Positions 44,776 to 54,193 of a stretch of 64,000 nt of DNA are shown here, in pieces. Every line of letters starts with the position of its first letter. Positions within the stretch are counted from its first letter, which is position 1. The stretch spans positions 1,178,001 to 1,242,000 of the forward strand of contig JAZKJL010000005.1 of NCBI GenBank assembly GCA_040384325.1, written 5' to 3'. The stretch is from JACMLX01 sp040384325. GTDB taxonomy: Bacteria > Gemmatimonadota > Gemmatimonadetes > Gemmatimonadales > Gemmatimonadaceae. The notes beneath the pieces are model-generated. The model did no database searches. It had not been told where the DNA came from and worked only from the letters and a program-made list of their open reading frames with translations. Position numbers and translations under genes: made by a program.

Positions 44776-46593
44776 CTACTGCCCCACCGCCACCCCATCC
44801 CGCCGCGGGTCCGCGATCCCGATCCGCATCCCATCGCGTCGCACGAACACCCCGTGCACGCCGCCGAACGAGATGTCGGCCACGCGGCTGAGCGGCTTGT
44901 AGCCGCGCGCCACCAGCGCCGCGTACACCGCGGTGGTGAAGCCCGGTTCCACTTCCACTTCCTTGCTGGACGCGCTGGCGTGGATGCGCGGCGCGCTGAT
45001 CGCCTGGCCTGGATCCTCGCCGAAGGCCAGCATGCGCAGCGTGACCTGCAGGATCGCCGGCTGGATGTACTGCGAGCCCGCCGCACCGATCACCAGTTTC
45101 ACCGTGCCGCCCTCCAGCAGTAGCGTCGGCGACATGGTGGAGTTGGCATACCGATTCGGGCCGCGCGTGCGCGCGTCGAAGTTGGCGGCCGACGAATTGA
45201 GGAAGAAGCCGCCTGTGTAGACCCCACTGCCGAACAGCACACCCACCGTGGTGGTGGCCGAGACGGCGTTGCCGTCGCCATCGATCACGGCCAGGTGCGA
45301 GGTGAAGCTGGTGTTGTCGTCGCTCGACGGTGCGCCGTCGTCGCTACCGGAAGTGGCGCGCGACGGCAGTGCGGCCGCCGGATAGGGGTCGAGTGTCGCG
45401 CAGGCGGGTGGCGTCGCGGTGGTGTCGAACACCGCCGGATCGCCGGGTGTCACGCTGTCGCGCAGCGCGGCCCCGACCAGCGCCGCGCGTTGCGTGGCGT
45501 AGCCCGGATGCGCCACGCCGCGCGCCGGCACCCGCAGCGACGTCGGGTCGCCACGCCAGCGACCCGCGTCGGCGTTCCCGATGCGCATCACGTCGGCCAG
45601 CTTCACCACCGTCTCCGGCTGGTCGGTGAATCCCGCCGCGCTGCCGATGCGCGCAGCATCCGCCATCTGCAGCATCTCGAGCACCGCCGAGCCACCCATT
45701 GGCGGGGGTGCACCGAGCACGGTGAAGCCGTGCCACGGTGCGCAGAGCGGCCGCATTGGCAGCACGGCGTAGTCGGTCATGTCGCTGACGTCGATCAGGC
45801 CGCCCAGCGATTTCACCTTCACCGACAACTGTTCGGCGACGGTGCCGGTGTAGAACGCCTTCGCCCCGCCCTCGGCGACCGTGGCAAGCGTGGCGGCGAG
45901 TTCCGGCTGCACCAGCATCTCACCGGGGCGCAGCGGCTGGCCGTTCGGCATGAAGCGTCGCGCGGCGAGTGTGTCGAGCGTCAGCTTGGCACGCGACGAT
46001 GCGATCGTGCGCGCCAGCAGCGGCGAGACGATGAAGCCTCCACGGGCGAGTCGGATCGCTGGCGCCATCACCTGCGCGCGCGTGAGCTTGCCCCACTTGC
46101 CGTGCGCATCGAGCACACCGGCCACCATGCCCGGCACACCCGCGGCGCGCCCCTGCATTCGTTGCGTGGTCGAATCCGATCGCCCCCACTCACTCGACGC
46201 GCCCGACTTGGGATAGAACGACAGGTGTTCGGCGCGCTGCGTCCGCGCGTTGTAGTACGTCATCGCACCGCCGCCACCGAGGCCGGTCTGCGAGACGTCG
46301 GTGACCGAGAGCGCGAACGCGGTGGCGGCGAAGGCGTCGATGGCGTTGCCACCCTGGCGCAGGATCTCCACGCCGGCCGCGGCGGCATCCGGGTGCGACG
46401 CGGCCACCATGCCGGCGCGCGATTCGACTCGCTTGCCGGCCATCGGACTGGGTGCCGCCGGCGTGACCGGGGCGGCGCAGGAAGCGAGTGTGGCGACGGC
46501 GAGCGCGACGGCCGATGCGCGGAACGGTGTGGTGAGCGACACGAGGCGTCGGGTGCGGGACAGGAGAGCCGGCGCGCGGGGCCGGGTTCGCAC
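44776..46593 (-). CDS. ggt: Gamma-glutamyltransferase, lipoprotein
   Basis: 605 residues if the GTG at 46593 is used; GTG 46542 is an equally plausible start. The leader ALAVATLASCAAP has a lipobox. The enzyme transfers or hydrolyses gamma-glutamyl groups, for example of glutathione, after self-cleavage before a Thr. Landmarks are MVAASHPDAAAAGVEILRQG, GNAIDAFAATAFALSV, QTGLGGGGAMTYY, RAAGVPGMVAGVLDAHGKWG and GAPPPMGGSAVLEML. The nucleophile Thr lies in FTSHLAVIDGDGNAVS, followed by the MSPTLLLEGG block. Length and motif order are normal. It converges on the susD terminator. Confidence 0.93.
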   Translation of the reverse strand: MRTRPRAPALLSRTRRLVSLTTPFRASAVALAVATLASCAAPVTPAAPSPMAGKRVESRAGMVAASHPDAAAAGVEILRQGGNAIDAFAATAFALSVTDVSQTGLGGGGAMTYYNARTQRAEHLSFYPKSGASSEWGRSDSTTQRMQGRAAGVPGMVAGVLDAHGKWGKLTRAQVMAPAIRLARGGFIVSPLLARTIASSRAKLTLDTLAARRFMPNGQPLRPGEMLVQPELAATLATVAEGGAKAFYTGTVAEQLSVKVKSLGGLIDVSDMTDYAVLPMRPLCAPWHGFTVLGAPPPMGGSAVLEMLQMADAARIGSAAGFTDQPETVVKLADVMRIGNADAGRWRGDPTSLRVPARGVAHPGYATQRAALVGAALRDSVTPGDPAVFDTTATPPACATLDPYPAAALPSRATSGSDDGAPSSDDNTSFTSHLAVIDGDGNAVSATTTVGVLFGSGVYTGGFFLNSSAANFDARTRGPNRYANSTMSPTLLLEGGTVKLVIGAAGSQYIQPAILQVTLRMLAFGEDPGQAISAPRIHASASSKEVEVEPGFTTAVYAALVARGYKPLSRVADISFGGVHGVFVRRDGMRIGIADPRRDGVAVGQ

Positions 46594-46657
46594 CCTCTAC
46601 GCTAATGCCGTCCGCGCTGCTGCACCGGTGGCGAAGCCGGCAGCGTCGCCGCGAGTA

Positions 46658-46984
46658 TTACGGTTCTGGTCGGCCGAGCCATAGCTTGGTGGCCACCGCG
46701 ACCAGCCCGGCGACCGACACCACGATGATGGCCTGCCGAATGACCTGTGCCTTGGCTGCCGCGGCCCGCGCGATGCGCGCCTCGCTGTCGACCGTCAAGC
46801 GCCCCGCAGCGTCGTCGCGCACCACGCCCAGCTCGCGCAGCCGCGCCACGATCTTCGCCGTGCCCGGCGTCTGCTCGTAGGTGCCGCGCTCGATGTCGGC
46901 CAGCACCTTCCCTTCGAGGCGGGCGCCGGAACCGGCGGTGCTGATCAGCAGGATGGCGAGTACGGCGAGGATGATGACGAGCAT
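46658..46984 (-). CDS. Small membrane protein, two spans
   Basis: 108 residues from ATG 46984. An N-terminal hydrophobic segment (MLVIILAVLAILLISTAGSG) and a C-terminal one (IIVVSVAGLVAVATKLWLG) flank a charged, helical middle that could face the periplasm. No family recognised. It lies just upstream of ggt on the same strand. Confidence 0.6.
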   Translation of the reverse strand: MLVIILAVLAILLISTAGSGARLEGKVLADIERGTYEQTPGTAKIVARLRELGVVRDDAAGRLTVDSEARIARAAAAKAQVIRQAIIVVSVAGLVAVATKLWLGRPEP

Positions 46985-47364
46985 GGCGGCGGCGCGGTGG
47001 GAGCGATGTCGGGGTGGGGCGGGAGGTTACGGTGAGGCGCGGGCGCTCACAAGCGGATCGAACTCTTGTCCGCTCGGATCATTCCGGGGCACACGGCAAC
47101 AGCGGATCGCAGAACGGCACAGCCGCAGAACCGAACTGCCGCAGAAGGGAGTGCGCGTGGCGACCCCCGTCGCGCGCACACCCATCAACACAGCTGTTGC
47201 ACTTCTGCGGCCGTGTCGTTCTGCGGCTGTGCGGTTCTGCGATCCGCTGTTCCTCTCTCATCACGCCCATCGGTGACGCGGACGTCGCACGAGATCGAGA
47301 GGTCGCGCGGCGCCGGTGGAGTTAGATATACGACGTCACGAACTCTCCCACGCCCGCTGACCGG
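46985..47364. other. 380-bp intergenic region holding an inverted repeat
   Basis: No gene is evident between the small membrane protein (minus) and the zinc-ribbon membrane protein (plus). Its centre is taken up by the 154-bp inverted repeat described at 47098-47251. The last ~110 bp should contain the promoter of the downstream gene (a TTAGATATAC stretch lies near 47322). Confidence 0.5.
47098..47251. repeat. MITE-like 50-bp inverted repeat with 54-bp spacer
   Basis: Arm 47098-47147 (begins AACAGCGGATCGCAGAAC) is repeated in inverse at 47202-47251, with 45 of 50 positions matching. Each arm is itself built from short GCAGAAC-type units. The spacer is non-coding. No target duplication or transposase is seen, so mobility is only a possibility; it could also form a large stem-loop in RNA. 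Confidence 0.55.
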
Positions 47365-48438
47365 ATGTACCAGACCTGCCTCTTCTGCCAGAAGTCGCTC
47401 GGCGCCAACGAGTCGATCGAGGCACTGCCGATCGGCCGTCGTGTCGCCTTCGACGGTGCCAAGGGTCGATTGTGGGTCATCTGCCAGCACTGCGCTCGCT
47501 GGAACCTGGCACCGTTCGATGCGCGCTGGGAGGCGATGGAACAGTGTGAGCGCGCCTATCGCGACACGCGTGTGCGGCTCAGCACCGACAACGTCGGGCT
47601 GGCACGGCTGCGCGACGGCACGGACCTGGTGCGCATCGGCGCTCCCCTCCGTCCGGAATTCGCCGCCTGGCGATACGGCGATCAGTTCGGGCGCCGGCGT
47701 CGACGGAATGCGATCATGGTCACGGGTGCAACCGTCGGTGCCGGACTGGCCGTCACCGGTATCGTCAGCGGTGGTCTCGCAGTGGCCGCATTCTTTCCGC
47801 TGATCCAGGTCGTCAGCGCCGTGGTGATCGCCGGCACGCAGCACAAGATCCTGCGGCATCGGATCGTCCTCGATGACGGCCGTCGCATCGCACCGACCGG
47901 ATCGCTCCGAATCCTCGATCTCGATGTCGAGGAAGGCTGGGGACTCGAAGCCGGGGTGCTGGAGCCGTTCGACACATCGAAGCGCGCGGACCGGCGCTGG
48001 AATTTCTCGCAGGAGCAGTACGCCGCTGCTGTCGTCACCGTCCGGGGCGCGCACGCCATGCCGCTCTTGCGACGCTTCCTGCCACACGTGAATGGCAGCG
48101 GTGCCACTGCAGCACGAGTGCGTGAAGGGGTCGAGCTGCTGGAGACGGCGGGAGGGCCCGAAGGCTTCGCTCGCTGGGCTGCGTCGCAGCGCAGGATCTG
48201 GGGGGCACAGCAGACGCAGGGTGATACAGGCAGCCTGCATCACATCCCCGTCGCCGCACGCCTGGCGCTGGAGATGTCGGTCAACGAGGACGCCGAGCGA
48301 CGCGCGCTGGAAGGTGAACTGACGCAACTCGAGGCAGCGTGGCGCGAGGCGGAGGAACTGGCAGGCATCGCGGATCGGCTCGCGACACCAGTGGCGATCG
48401 AGCGTCGGCTCGAGGAGTTGCGTCGCGGTCAGGATTGA
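47365..48438 (+). CDS. Zinc-ribbon membrane protein of unknown function
   Basis: 357 residues from ATG 47365. The N-terminus has two Cys-x-x-Cys pairs, CLFC (Cys5, Cys8) and CQHC (about residues 40-43), forming a likely zinc ribbon. Two hydrophobic stretches follow (IMVTGATVGAGLAVTGIVSG, LAVAAFFPLIQVVSAVVIAG) at ~117-155. The C-terminal ~190 residues are soluble and end in a charged helix (ELTQLEAAWREAEELAGIAD) suited to a coiled coil. I recognise no named family. Its last 10 bp overlap the end of the convergent antiporter gene. Confidence 0.75.
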   Translation: MYQTCLFCQKSLGANESIEALPIGRRVAFDGAKGRLWVICQHCARWNLAPFDARWEAMEQCERAYRDTRVRLSTDNVGLARLRDGTDLVRIGAPLRPEFAAWRYGDQFGRRRRRNAIMVTGATVGAGLAVTGIVSGGLAVAAFFPLIQVVSAVVIAGTQHKILRHRIVLDDGRRIAPTGSLRILDLDVEEGWGLEAGVLEPFDTSKRADRRWNFSQEQYAAAVVTVRGAHAMPLLRRFLPHVNGSGATAARVREGVELLETAGGPEGFARWAASQRRIWGAQQTQGDTGSLHHIPVAARLALEMSVNEDAERRALEGELTQLEAAWREAEELAGIADRLATPVAIERRLEELRRGQD

Positions 48439-49802
48439 CCCGGTGACACCTCGCGCCCCTTCAACGACCGTTCGTACCACTGCAGCACCGGCGTGACGCT
48501 GATGCCGTGCACGACGATGCTGCACGCCACCACCGTGATCACCACCTGCACCAGCCGCACACCCTCGTCACCGCCGACGCCATGGTTCAGCGCATAGCTC
48601 AGGTAGTACAGGCTGCCGATGCCACGGATGCCGAACCACCCGAGAATCCAGCGCTGGGCCACCCGCGTGCGGGTGCCGATCAGCGAGAGGCGCGCGGCCA
48701 GCGGGCGGATCACGACGAACAGCAGTGCCGCCACACCTGCCGCCGGCCATGACCACGCCGTGGCCAGCGCGATGCCGACCAGCACCACCAGCAACACCTC
48801 CAGCATCCGCTCCAGCGTGTCGCCGAACGACAGCGCCTCCGCGATCAGCACACCCGCGGCCACCGCTGGCTGCTCGAGCGCCTGCTCGTTGACCGTGGCC
48901 GCCACCAACGTCTCCGCCGGCGGATGTGCCACCGCGCCGGCACTCGCGGGCGGTGGTGACTCGGCCGCAGCAGGATGCGGCGTCGCGCGCACCACGCGCA
49001 CCTCGGCATGCCGCAAGCCCACACCGGCCGCGAACACCGAGAGGAAACCCCACGCCTGCGCACGCTCGGCCGCCACGTACGCCAGCGCGATCAGGGCCAG
49101 CGCGAGGAAGTCGTTGGGTGCGCCGGTGTCACGCGCCCGACTGCGGATGCGCATCGCGAACTGGCCCACGCCGGTGCCCAGCAGGTAGCCGATCGCGAGG
49201 CCGGCCGGAATCGCCCACACGATGCGCAGCAGCAGCCACTCGCCGATCCACCCCTGCATCGAGCCGGCGCGCATGAACTCGAGGGCGAAGATCACGAACG
49301 GAAACGCGGCGCCGTCGTTCAATCCCGCTTCGCCCGACAACCCGAAGCGCACCCGATCGTGATCCTCGGCATCGTTCACCGACACCGCCGCTGCCAGCAC
49401 CGGATCGGTGGGTGCCAGGATCGCGCCGAGCAGCAGTGCCATGTAGAGCGGCACACCGAGCAGCCATTGCGCAGTGAGTGCGACGCCGGCGATGCAGAGC
49501 AACATCACCGGCCCGGCCAGTCGCACCGCCACGCGCCACGACGCGTTCCGCAGCGGAAGCCGCAGCCGCAGGCCGCCCACGAAGAGCGACACGATCACTG
49601 CCACTTCCGTCAGCGTCTCCATCCAGACTCGCTGTGACGCGATGTCGAGCTGGAGCAGGCCGAAGCCGAGCGGACCGAGCGTCAGGCCCACGACCAGATA
49701 GATGAACGAGGTCGAGATCGGCAGTCGTTCCACCTGCGACGACGTCAGCGCCATCAGCAGCAGCAGCGCACCGACCGTGGTCATCCATCCGAGAATGCTC
49801 AT
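48429..49802 (-). CDS. Cation:proton antiporter (NhaP/CPA1-type)
   Basis: 457 residues from ATG 49802. About 12 hydrophobic segments are present. CPA1 landmarks: IYLVVGLTLGPLGFGLLQLD, LAPTDPVLAAAVSVND and GLSGEAGLNDGAAFPFVIFA, the latter two carrying the ion-binding Asp residues. Such proteins exchange Na+ or K+ for H+ for pH and salt balance. A Pro/Ala-rich loop (~residues 275-300, PHPAAAESPPPASAG) interrupts the transmembrane core and is unusual. The 3' end overlaps the convergent gene by 10 bp. Confidence 0.9.
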   Translation of the reverse strand: MSILGWMTTVGALLLLMALTSSQVERLPISTSFIYLVVGLTLGPLGFGLLQLDIASQRVWMETLTEVAVIVSLFVGGLRLRLPLRNASWRVAVRLAGPVMLLCIAGVALTAQWLLGVPLYMALLLGAILAPTDPVLAAAVSVNDAEDHDRVRFGLSGEAGLNDGAAFPFVIFALEFMRAGSMQGWIGEWLLLRIVWAIPAGLAIGYLLGTGVGQFAMRIRSRARDTGAPNDFLALALIALAYVAAERAQAWGFLSVFAAGVGLRHAEVRVVRATPHPAAAESPPPASAGAVAHPPAETLVAATVNEQALEQPAVAAGVLIAEALSFGDTLERMLEVLLVVLVGIALATAWSWPAAGVAALLFVVIRPLAARLSLIGTRTRVAQRWILGWFGIRGIGSLYYLSYALNHGVGGDEGVRLVQVVITVVACSIVVHGISVTPVLQWYERSLKGREVSPGQS

Positions 49803-50012
49803 GCGTTGCGGCGATGGGTAAGCTCATGCAAGGATCACATGCATTCCGCAGTGAGCACGGAACTTGAACGTGAGACGGGATGACTCCGCTGCAGCGCACC
49901 CGTCCTCATGCCTCATGCATGCCCGGGGCCGCAGCGCGGAGCCGCCAGCACCAGGTCGCCTGCCGACAGTGGCACGCGTGTGGTGCTGGCGCTCACCTGC
50001 ACTCTGGATGGA

Positions 50013-50447
50013 ATGATGGCCGACGAACGCTCTGAGACGATCAGCAAGGTCGCGGAAATGATGCGCGACATCGATTTCTGCATGCTCACGACGAGCTCCG
50101 GCACCGGCCGCCTGCGGTCGCGGCCGATGTCGAACAACGGCGAGGTCGAGTTCGATGGGGACGTCTGGTTCTTCAGCGGCGCACACACGCGGAAGATCGC
50201 GGATGTCGAGGCGGAGCCGCGCGTGCACCTCAGCTACGCCGTGCCCGACGAATTCAAGTTCATCGCCATGACCGGTGAAGCCGCGATCATCCGCGACGTC
50301 GAGAAGAAGCAGGAGCTCTGGATCGAGGACCTGGAGCGCTGGTTCCCCGAGGGACCGGAAAGTCCCGATGTGGTCCTGATCAAGGTCACCCCCACCACGG
50401 TGGCGTACTGGGTGGGCGAGGAGGAAGGCGAACTGACGATCGACTGA
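50013..50447 (+). CDS. Pyridoxamine 5'-phosphate oxidase-fold (general stress protein 26-like)
   Basis: 144 residues from ATG 50013, with ATG 50016 as an alternative. The fold is a split beta-barrel flavin-binding type: KVAEMMRDIDFCMLTTSSGT, RLRSRPMSNNGEVEFDGDVW, FFSGAHTRKIADVEAEPRVH and LIKVTPTTVAYWVG. Family members bind FMN, FAD or F420; the reaction is unknown. It is a single gene, followed at once by the IS5-like MITE. Confidence 0.88.
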   Translation: MMADERSETISKVAEMMRDIDFCMLTTSSGTGRLRSRPMSNNGEVEFDGDVWFFSGAHTRKIADVEAEPRVHLSYAVPDEFKFIAMTGEAAIIRDVEKKQELWIEDLERWFPEGPESPDVVLIKVTPTTVAYWVGEEEGELTID

Positions 50448-50826
50448 CGTCATCGGCCGTCGGGCCCGCCTAGGGAATCTCTGCACAAGTCGGATGGGCC
50501 GCGTGGTGGGTGCTGTGGGTGCGTCCGCTAGGCGTCCGACCACGCCATAGCTTCGCTATGGCACGGGAGGGCAACGCCGCGGCCGCGCTCACACCGCCCA
50601 CCACCCGGAGGGCGGGAGGTGGTGACGTGCCGCTCTGCGTTGCGCTCCGTCGGCGGACGGACGTCCGCCTTTTTCGCGCGCCTTGATCGGCGCGCCACGA
50701 CCTCCCGCGCGACCCATCCCACTTGTGCAGAGGTTCCCTAGCGCAAGGCGGGCCTGACGCCACACCTTTGCCGGAGGTGAACGTCCCGTACTGGAGTCCG
50801 GCAATGTCGACCCACATCGCGCAGGT
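50448..50826. other. 379-bp intergenic region dominated by a MITE
   Basis: Between the PNPOx-fold gene and the LuxR-ATPase gene (both plus strand). Bases 50470-50741 are the IS5-like element. The remaining ~85 bp before the regulator gene should hold its promoter and leader; nothing else is recognised. Confidence 0.55.
50470..50741. mobile_element. IS5-like MITE, 264 bp with 25-bp inverted repeats and CTAG flanks
   Basis: The left end at 50474 begins GGAATCTCTGCACAAGT. The right end (50713-50737) is its inverse, differing at 2 of 25 positions. CTAG stands directly outside both ends (50470-50473 and 50738-50741), as a 4-bp target duplication would. From memory, the GGAA start, ACAAGT at positions 12-17 and the CTAG-type target resemble E. 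coli IS5. The interior has no transposase; it contains short palindromes (CCATAGCTTCGCTATGG; GCGCGCCTTGATCGGCGCGC). It is therefore a non-autonomous element. Confidence 0.75.
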
Positions 50827-53800
50827 GTGTTCGTGTCCCTGAGCGCCGATCGTGGCTCGGCGCACGCGAACTCGGCATCACCATGGGGCTCCACCCTGCC
50901 GTTCGTGGGGCGCGGCACCGACCTCGCCGTGCTGCGCCGACACCTCGATGCCGCGATCGACGGACGTGGGCATTGTGTGCTCCTCACCGGCGACGCTGGA
51001 ATCGGCAAGTCACGATTGCTGGCCGCGCTGGCGCAGGAGGCCTCGTCGCGACGGGTGCTGGTGGCGTCGGGCAGCGCCTTCGCGATGGAAGCCGGAATGG
51101 CCTTCGGCGCCGTGGCCGATGCGCTCGCACGGCCGCTACGTGCGCTCGAGGCCTCCACCATCACGGTGCTCGCACGCGGCGCCGAGGACGACCTGCGTGC
51201 CGTGATCCCCGGCCTGCCCGGTGCGACCGGCACACCGCGGCCGATCGACCCCGATGGCAGCAGCCGCGCGCGACTGCTCTGGAACGTGACGCAGTTCCTG
51301 ACGCGATTGGCAGCGCGCCAGCCGATCCTGCTGATGCTCGACAACGCGCAGGACGGCGACGCCTCGTCGCTCGAACTCCTGCATTTTCTCGCGCGGCAGG
51401 TGGCCGGTGCGCGCATCCTCATCGTGCTGGCGTTCGTCGAGGATGGCCGCGATGCCAACCCGGCGCTGCGGGGCCTCGTCCGCTCGCTGCTCAGCGCGCG
51501 AGAGGCGACCCTGCAGCAGGTGGGCAGCCTGTCGGAGCAGGACCTGGTGGAGCTGCTCACGCGCAGCTTCGCGCTCGGTGCCGAGGACGCCGCGATGCAC
51601 GCCGCCACGCTCTGGTCGCACACGCGCGGCAATCCGTTCTTCGTCGAGGAATCGCTGAAGGCGCTGCTGGCGGCCGGGCGCATCCGCAAGGCGGGCACCG
51701 GGTGGCTGGTGGAGGAGGCGCAGCCGGCCACGCTGCCGGCCACGGTGCGCGAGGCGGTGCAGGCGCGACTGGCAGCACTCGATACCAGTGCGCGACGGGT
51801 GGCCGAGATCGCGTCGATCATCGAGCCGCGCGCATCGCTGGATGTGCTGGAACGCGTGTCGGGACTCGACGCGGTGGCGTTCGCCGATGCCGTGGATGCG
51901 CTCTGCAGCCGGCGCATCCTCGTCGAGCATCGCAGCGCCGATGGGGCCGACTACGAGTTCGGCCATCCGATCATTCAGTCCACGGTGCGCACCTCGCTCA
52001 CGGCGGCACGCGAACGTGCGCTGCATGCGGCGGTGGCCTCGGCGCTGGAAGCGATCCACGGCCCCGAATCCACGGCGCACGCGCTGGCGATGGCGCGACA
52101 CCTGGTGCTGGGCCAGGACCTCGGTGACGATCAGCGCACGCTGCGGTACCTCGCAGCGGCGGGACGTGATGCGCTGGCGCGGCGTGCCGACCAGGAAGCG
52201 GCGCGGTGGCTGGGCGATGCATTGCAGATCGCCGAGCGACTCGGCGATACCGCGGCCACCGCCGCGCTGCTGGAGGAACAGGCGACTGCGCACATCCGCA
52301 TGGGGCAGGGGGAGGAGGCGCTGGTCGGCTGGCGACGCGCGCTCGACATCGCCACCGCACGTGACGACCAACTGGCCGCTGCGCGCCTGCTGCACCACCT
52401 CGGCCAGGAAACAGCCCGCGCCGGCGATGCAGCGGGTGGGCTGGCGCTGCTGGAGCGCGCGACCGCGGTGGCGCGCGACCTCGAGCGCCCGGATCTCGAG
52501 GTGCGCGCATTTCTCGCGCGTGCCAACATCCAGCAGACACTGGGCCGTCACCACGACGCGACCACGGCCGTACGTGATGCGCTCGCGATCGCCGAACCGC
52601 TCGGTCACACCGGGTTGCTGGCGCAGGCGCACCAGACGGCGCTGCAGCTCTACGCCTGGACCGGACCGGCCGCGGTGGCGCGTGAACATGGCGCGCGTGC
52701 ACTGGCGCTGGCAGCGCAGGCCGGCGACCAGGACGTGGCGTGGTCGTCGCACTGGGCGATGGCGATGCTGGAGGGCTTCAGCGGCAATGCCGCCGCCGTG
52801 GGACGTCACGTGCGCGAGGCGTCGGCGCTGGCCGACGAACTGGCGTCACCGTTCCTGCAGGCGATGACGGCCGAGATCGCGATCGAGCATGCGTCCGGCG
52901 TGGGGCGATGGGATGAGGCGCTGGCGACGGCGGATCGCATCATCCCGATGGCGCGCGCGATCATGCGACGGTCGCTGCTGCCACGCCTGCTGGTGTGGAC
53001 GGGCCTCATCGTCCTCGAGCGCGATGAGCCGGAACGTGCGCGGGTGCTGTTCGAGGAGGCGTGGCAACTGAGTGGCGCCGACCGCATGGACTCGATCGAC
53101 GTGCACGCGCTGCAGGACTTCGGCAACGTGCACAACGTGATCCTGGCGCACACCGGCATGGGCATGTATCACCTGTCGCGCGGCGAGTGGGCACGGGCGG
53201 TGGAGTACGGTGAGCGCGGATTGGCGCTGGCCGATCGCTTCGGCTACGTGGCGTGGGCCATCCATCGGCTGATCCCGATGCTGGTGGAGGCGGGATTGCG
53301 CGTGCAGGATTTCGCCCGCGTCGAGGAACTCATCGCGCGCCTGCGCCGCCAGTCCGCCGACCTCAATCACACGCTGGGGCTGGCGTGGGCCTCGGCCGGC
53401 GAGGCACTCACGGCGCGGATGAAGGACAATGCGCCCGACGCGGCGGCACGTCTCCTGTCTGCTGCCGATGCCCTCGACGCGGTGCCGTTCCCCTTCCACG
53501 CGGCGCGGCTGCGGCGCAATGCAGCACAGGTGCTGCAGGCCGACGGTGATGCCGACGGCGCGGCGCGCGCGCTGCGCCATGCACACGAGGTGTTCGCGCG
53601 CCTCGGTGCCGAGTTCGAGTTGCGCGGCCTGCGCAACCAGCTGCGTTCACTCGGCGTGCGCCTGCCACCGCGCAGCGTGACGCCGGGGGCGGGCGCGCTC
53701 ACCGGTCGCGAACTCGAGATCGCACGCGCCGTCGCGCGCCGCCTGTCCAACAAGGAGATCGGCGTCGCGCTCGACATTTCCGCGCGCACGGTCAGTACGC

Positions 53801-53892
53801 ACCTGTCCAACATCTTCGAGAAGCTGGGCGTCGATTCGCGCGGCGAACTGGCGGATCTGGTGCGCGGGCATCCCGTCCTTGGCGAGCCCTGA
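50827..53892 (+). CDS. LAL-type LuxR-family regulator with N-terminal AAA ATPase
   Basis: 1021 residues; the start is GTG 50827 or GTG 50833, since no strong ribosome site distinguishes them. An ATPase domain opens LPFVGRGTDLAVLRRHLDAA. Walker A is GDAGIGKS (residues 55-62) and a Walker B-like strand is ILLMLDNAQDGD. A long helical, TPR-like middle follows (~450-930). The C-terminal LuxR HTH (~950-1015) reads LTGRELEIARAVARRLSNKE and DISARTVSTHLSNIFEKLGV. MalT-like regulators of this size bind an inducer and ATP, then activate transcription. The inducer is unknown. The nearest possible target is not obvious. Confidence 0.9.
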   Translation: MFVSLSADRGSAHANSASPWGSTLPFVGRGTDLAVLRRHLDAAIDGRGHCVLLTGDAGIGKSRLLAALAQEASSRRVLVASGSAFAMEAGMAFGAVADALARPLRALEASTITVLARGAEDDLRAVIPGLPGATGTPRPIDPDGSSRARLLWNVTQFLTRLAARQPILLMLDNAQDGDASSLELLHFLARQVAGARILIVLAFVEDGRDANPALRGLVRSLLSAREATLQQVGSLSEQDLVELLTRSFALGAEDAAMHAATLWSHTRGNPFFVEESLKALLAAGRIRKAGTGWLVEEAQPATLPATVREAVQARLAALDTSARRVAEIASIIEPRASLDVLERVSGLDAVAFADAVDALCSRRILVEHRSADGADYEFGHPIIQSTVRTSLTAARERALHAAVASALEAIHGPESTAHALAMARHLVLGQDLGDDQRTLRYLAAAGRDALARRADQEAARWLGDALQIAERLGDTAATAALLEEQATAHIRMGQGEEALVGWRRALDIATARDDQLAAARLLHHLGQETARAGDAAGGLALLERATAVARDLERPDLEVRAFLARANIQQTLGRHHDATTAVRDALAIAEPLGHTGLLAQAHQTALQLYAWTGPAAVAREHGARALALAAQAGDQDVAWSSHWAMAMLEGFSGNAAAVGRHVREASALADELASPFLQAMTAEIAIEHASGVGRWDEALATADRIIPMARAIMRRSLLPRLLVWTGLIVLERDEPERARVLFEEAWQLSGADRMDSIDVHALQDFGNVHNVILAHTGMGMYHLSRGEWARAVEYGERGLALADRFGYVAWAIHRLIPMLVEAGLRVQDFARVEELIARLRRQSADLNHTLGLAWASAGEALTARMKDNAPDAAARLLSAADALDAVPFPFHAARLRRNAAQVLQADGDADGAARALRHAHEVFARLGAEFELRGLRNQLRSLGVRLPPRSVTPGAGALTGRELEIARAVARRLSNKEIGVALDISARTVSTHLSNIFEKLGVDSRGELADLVRGHPVLGEP

Positions 53893-53920
53893 CGGGGGTC
53901 CTACATCGATCGAAAAAGGG

Positions 53921-54193
53921 TTCACGCGGGGGGCGCGGGGGACGCGGGGGGCTCCAAGCGCGATACGTGTGGCGTACAGCGAGGTGCGGCGAAGGGCCGT
54001 TCGCGGTGCAGCAACAACTATTGGAGTCTGGAAAAACAAAAAGCTGTAGGAACTGCGTTCCGGACGCGCAGTTCCTACAGCTTTTGCCGTTCCATCACTG
54101 CTTGCCTTAAGTCGGTGTGAAGGTGTACGAACCGCGATACGCTGCAACTCGCACGCTCGGAACCCCCCGCGTCCCCCGCGCCCCCCGCGTGAA
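53921..54193. mobile_element. G-rich-TIR element 2 (273 bp, non-coding)
   Basis: Left arm 53921-53955 begins TTCACGCGGGGGGCGCGG. Right arm 54159-54193 is its exact inverse apart from one position in 35. Its arms match those of element 1 at 24.6 kb. No gene lies inside; the centre holds a 19-bp perfect hairpin (54039-54085) shared with element 3. It looks like a non-autonomous derivative of the family that carries the GxxExxY gene. No target duplication was recognised. Confidence 0.68.
54039..54085. repeat. Internal hairpin of element 2
   Basis: Perfect 19-base arms (AAAAGCTGTAGGAACTGCG and its complement, 54067-54085) around a 9-base loop. A run of T follows the right arm, so it could also terminate transcription. 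The core GGAACTGCGTTCCG recurs in element 3. Confidence 0.65.
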
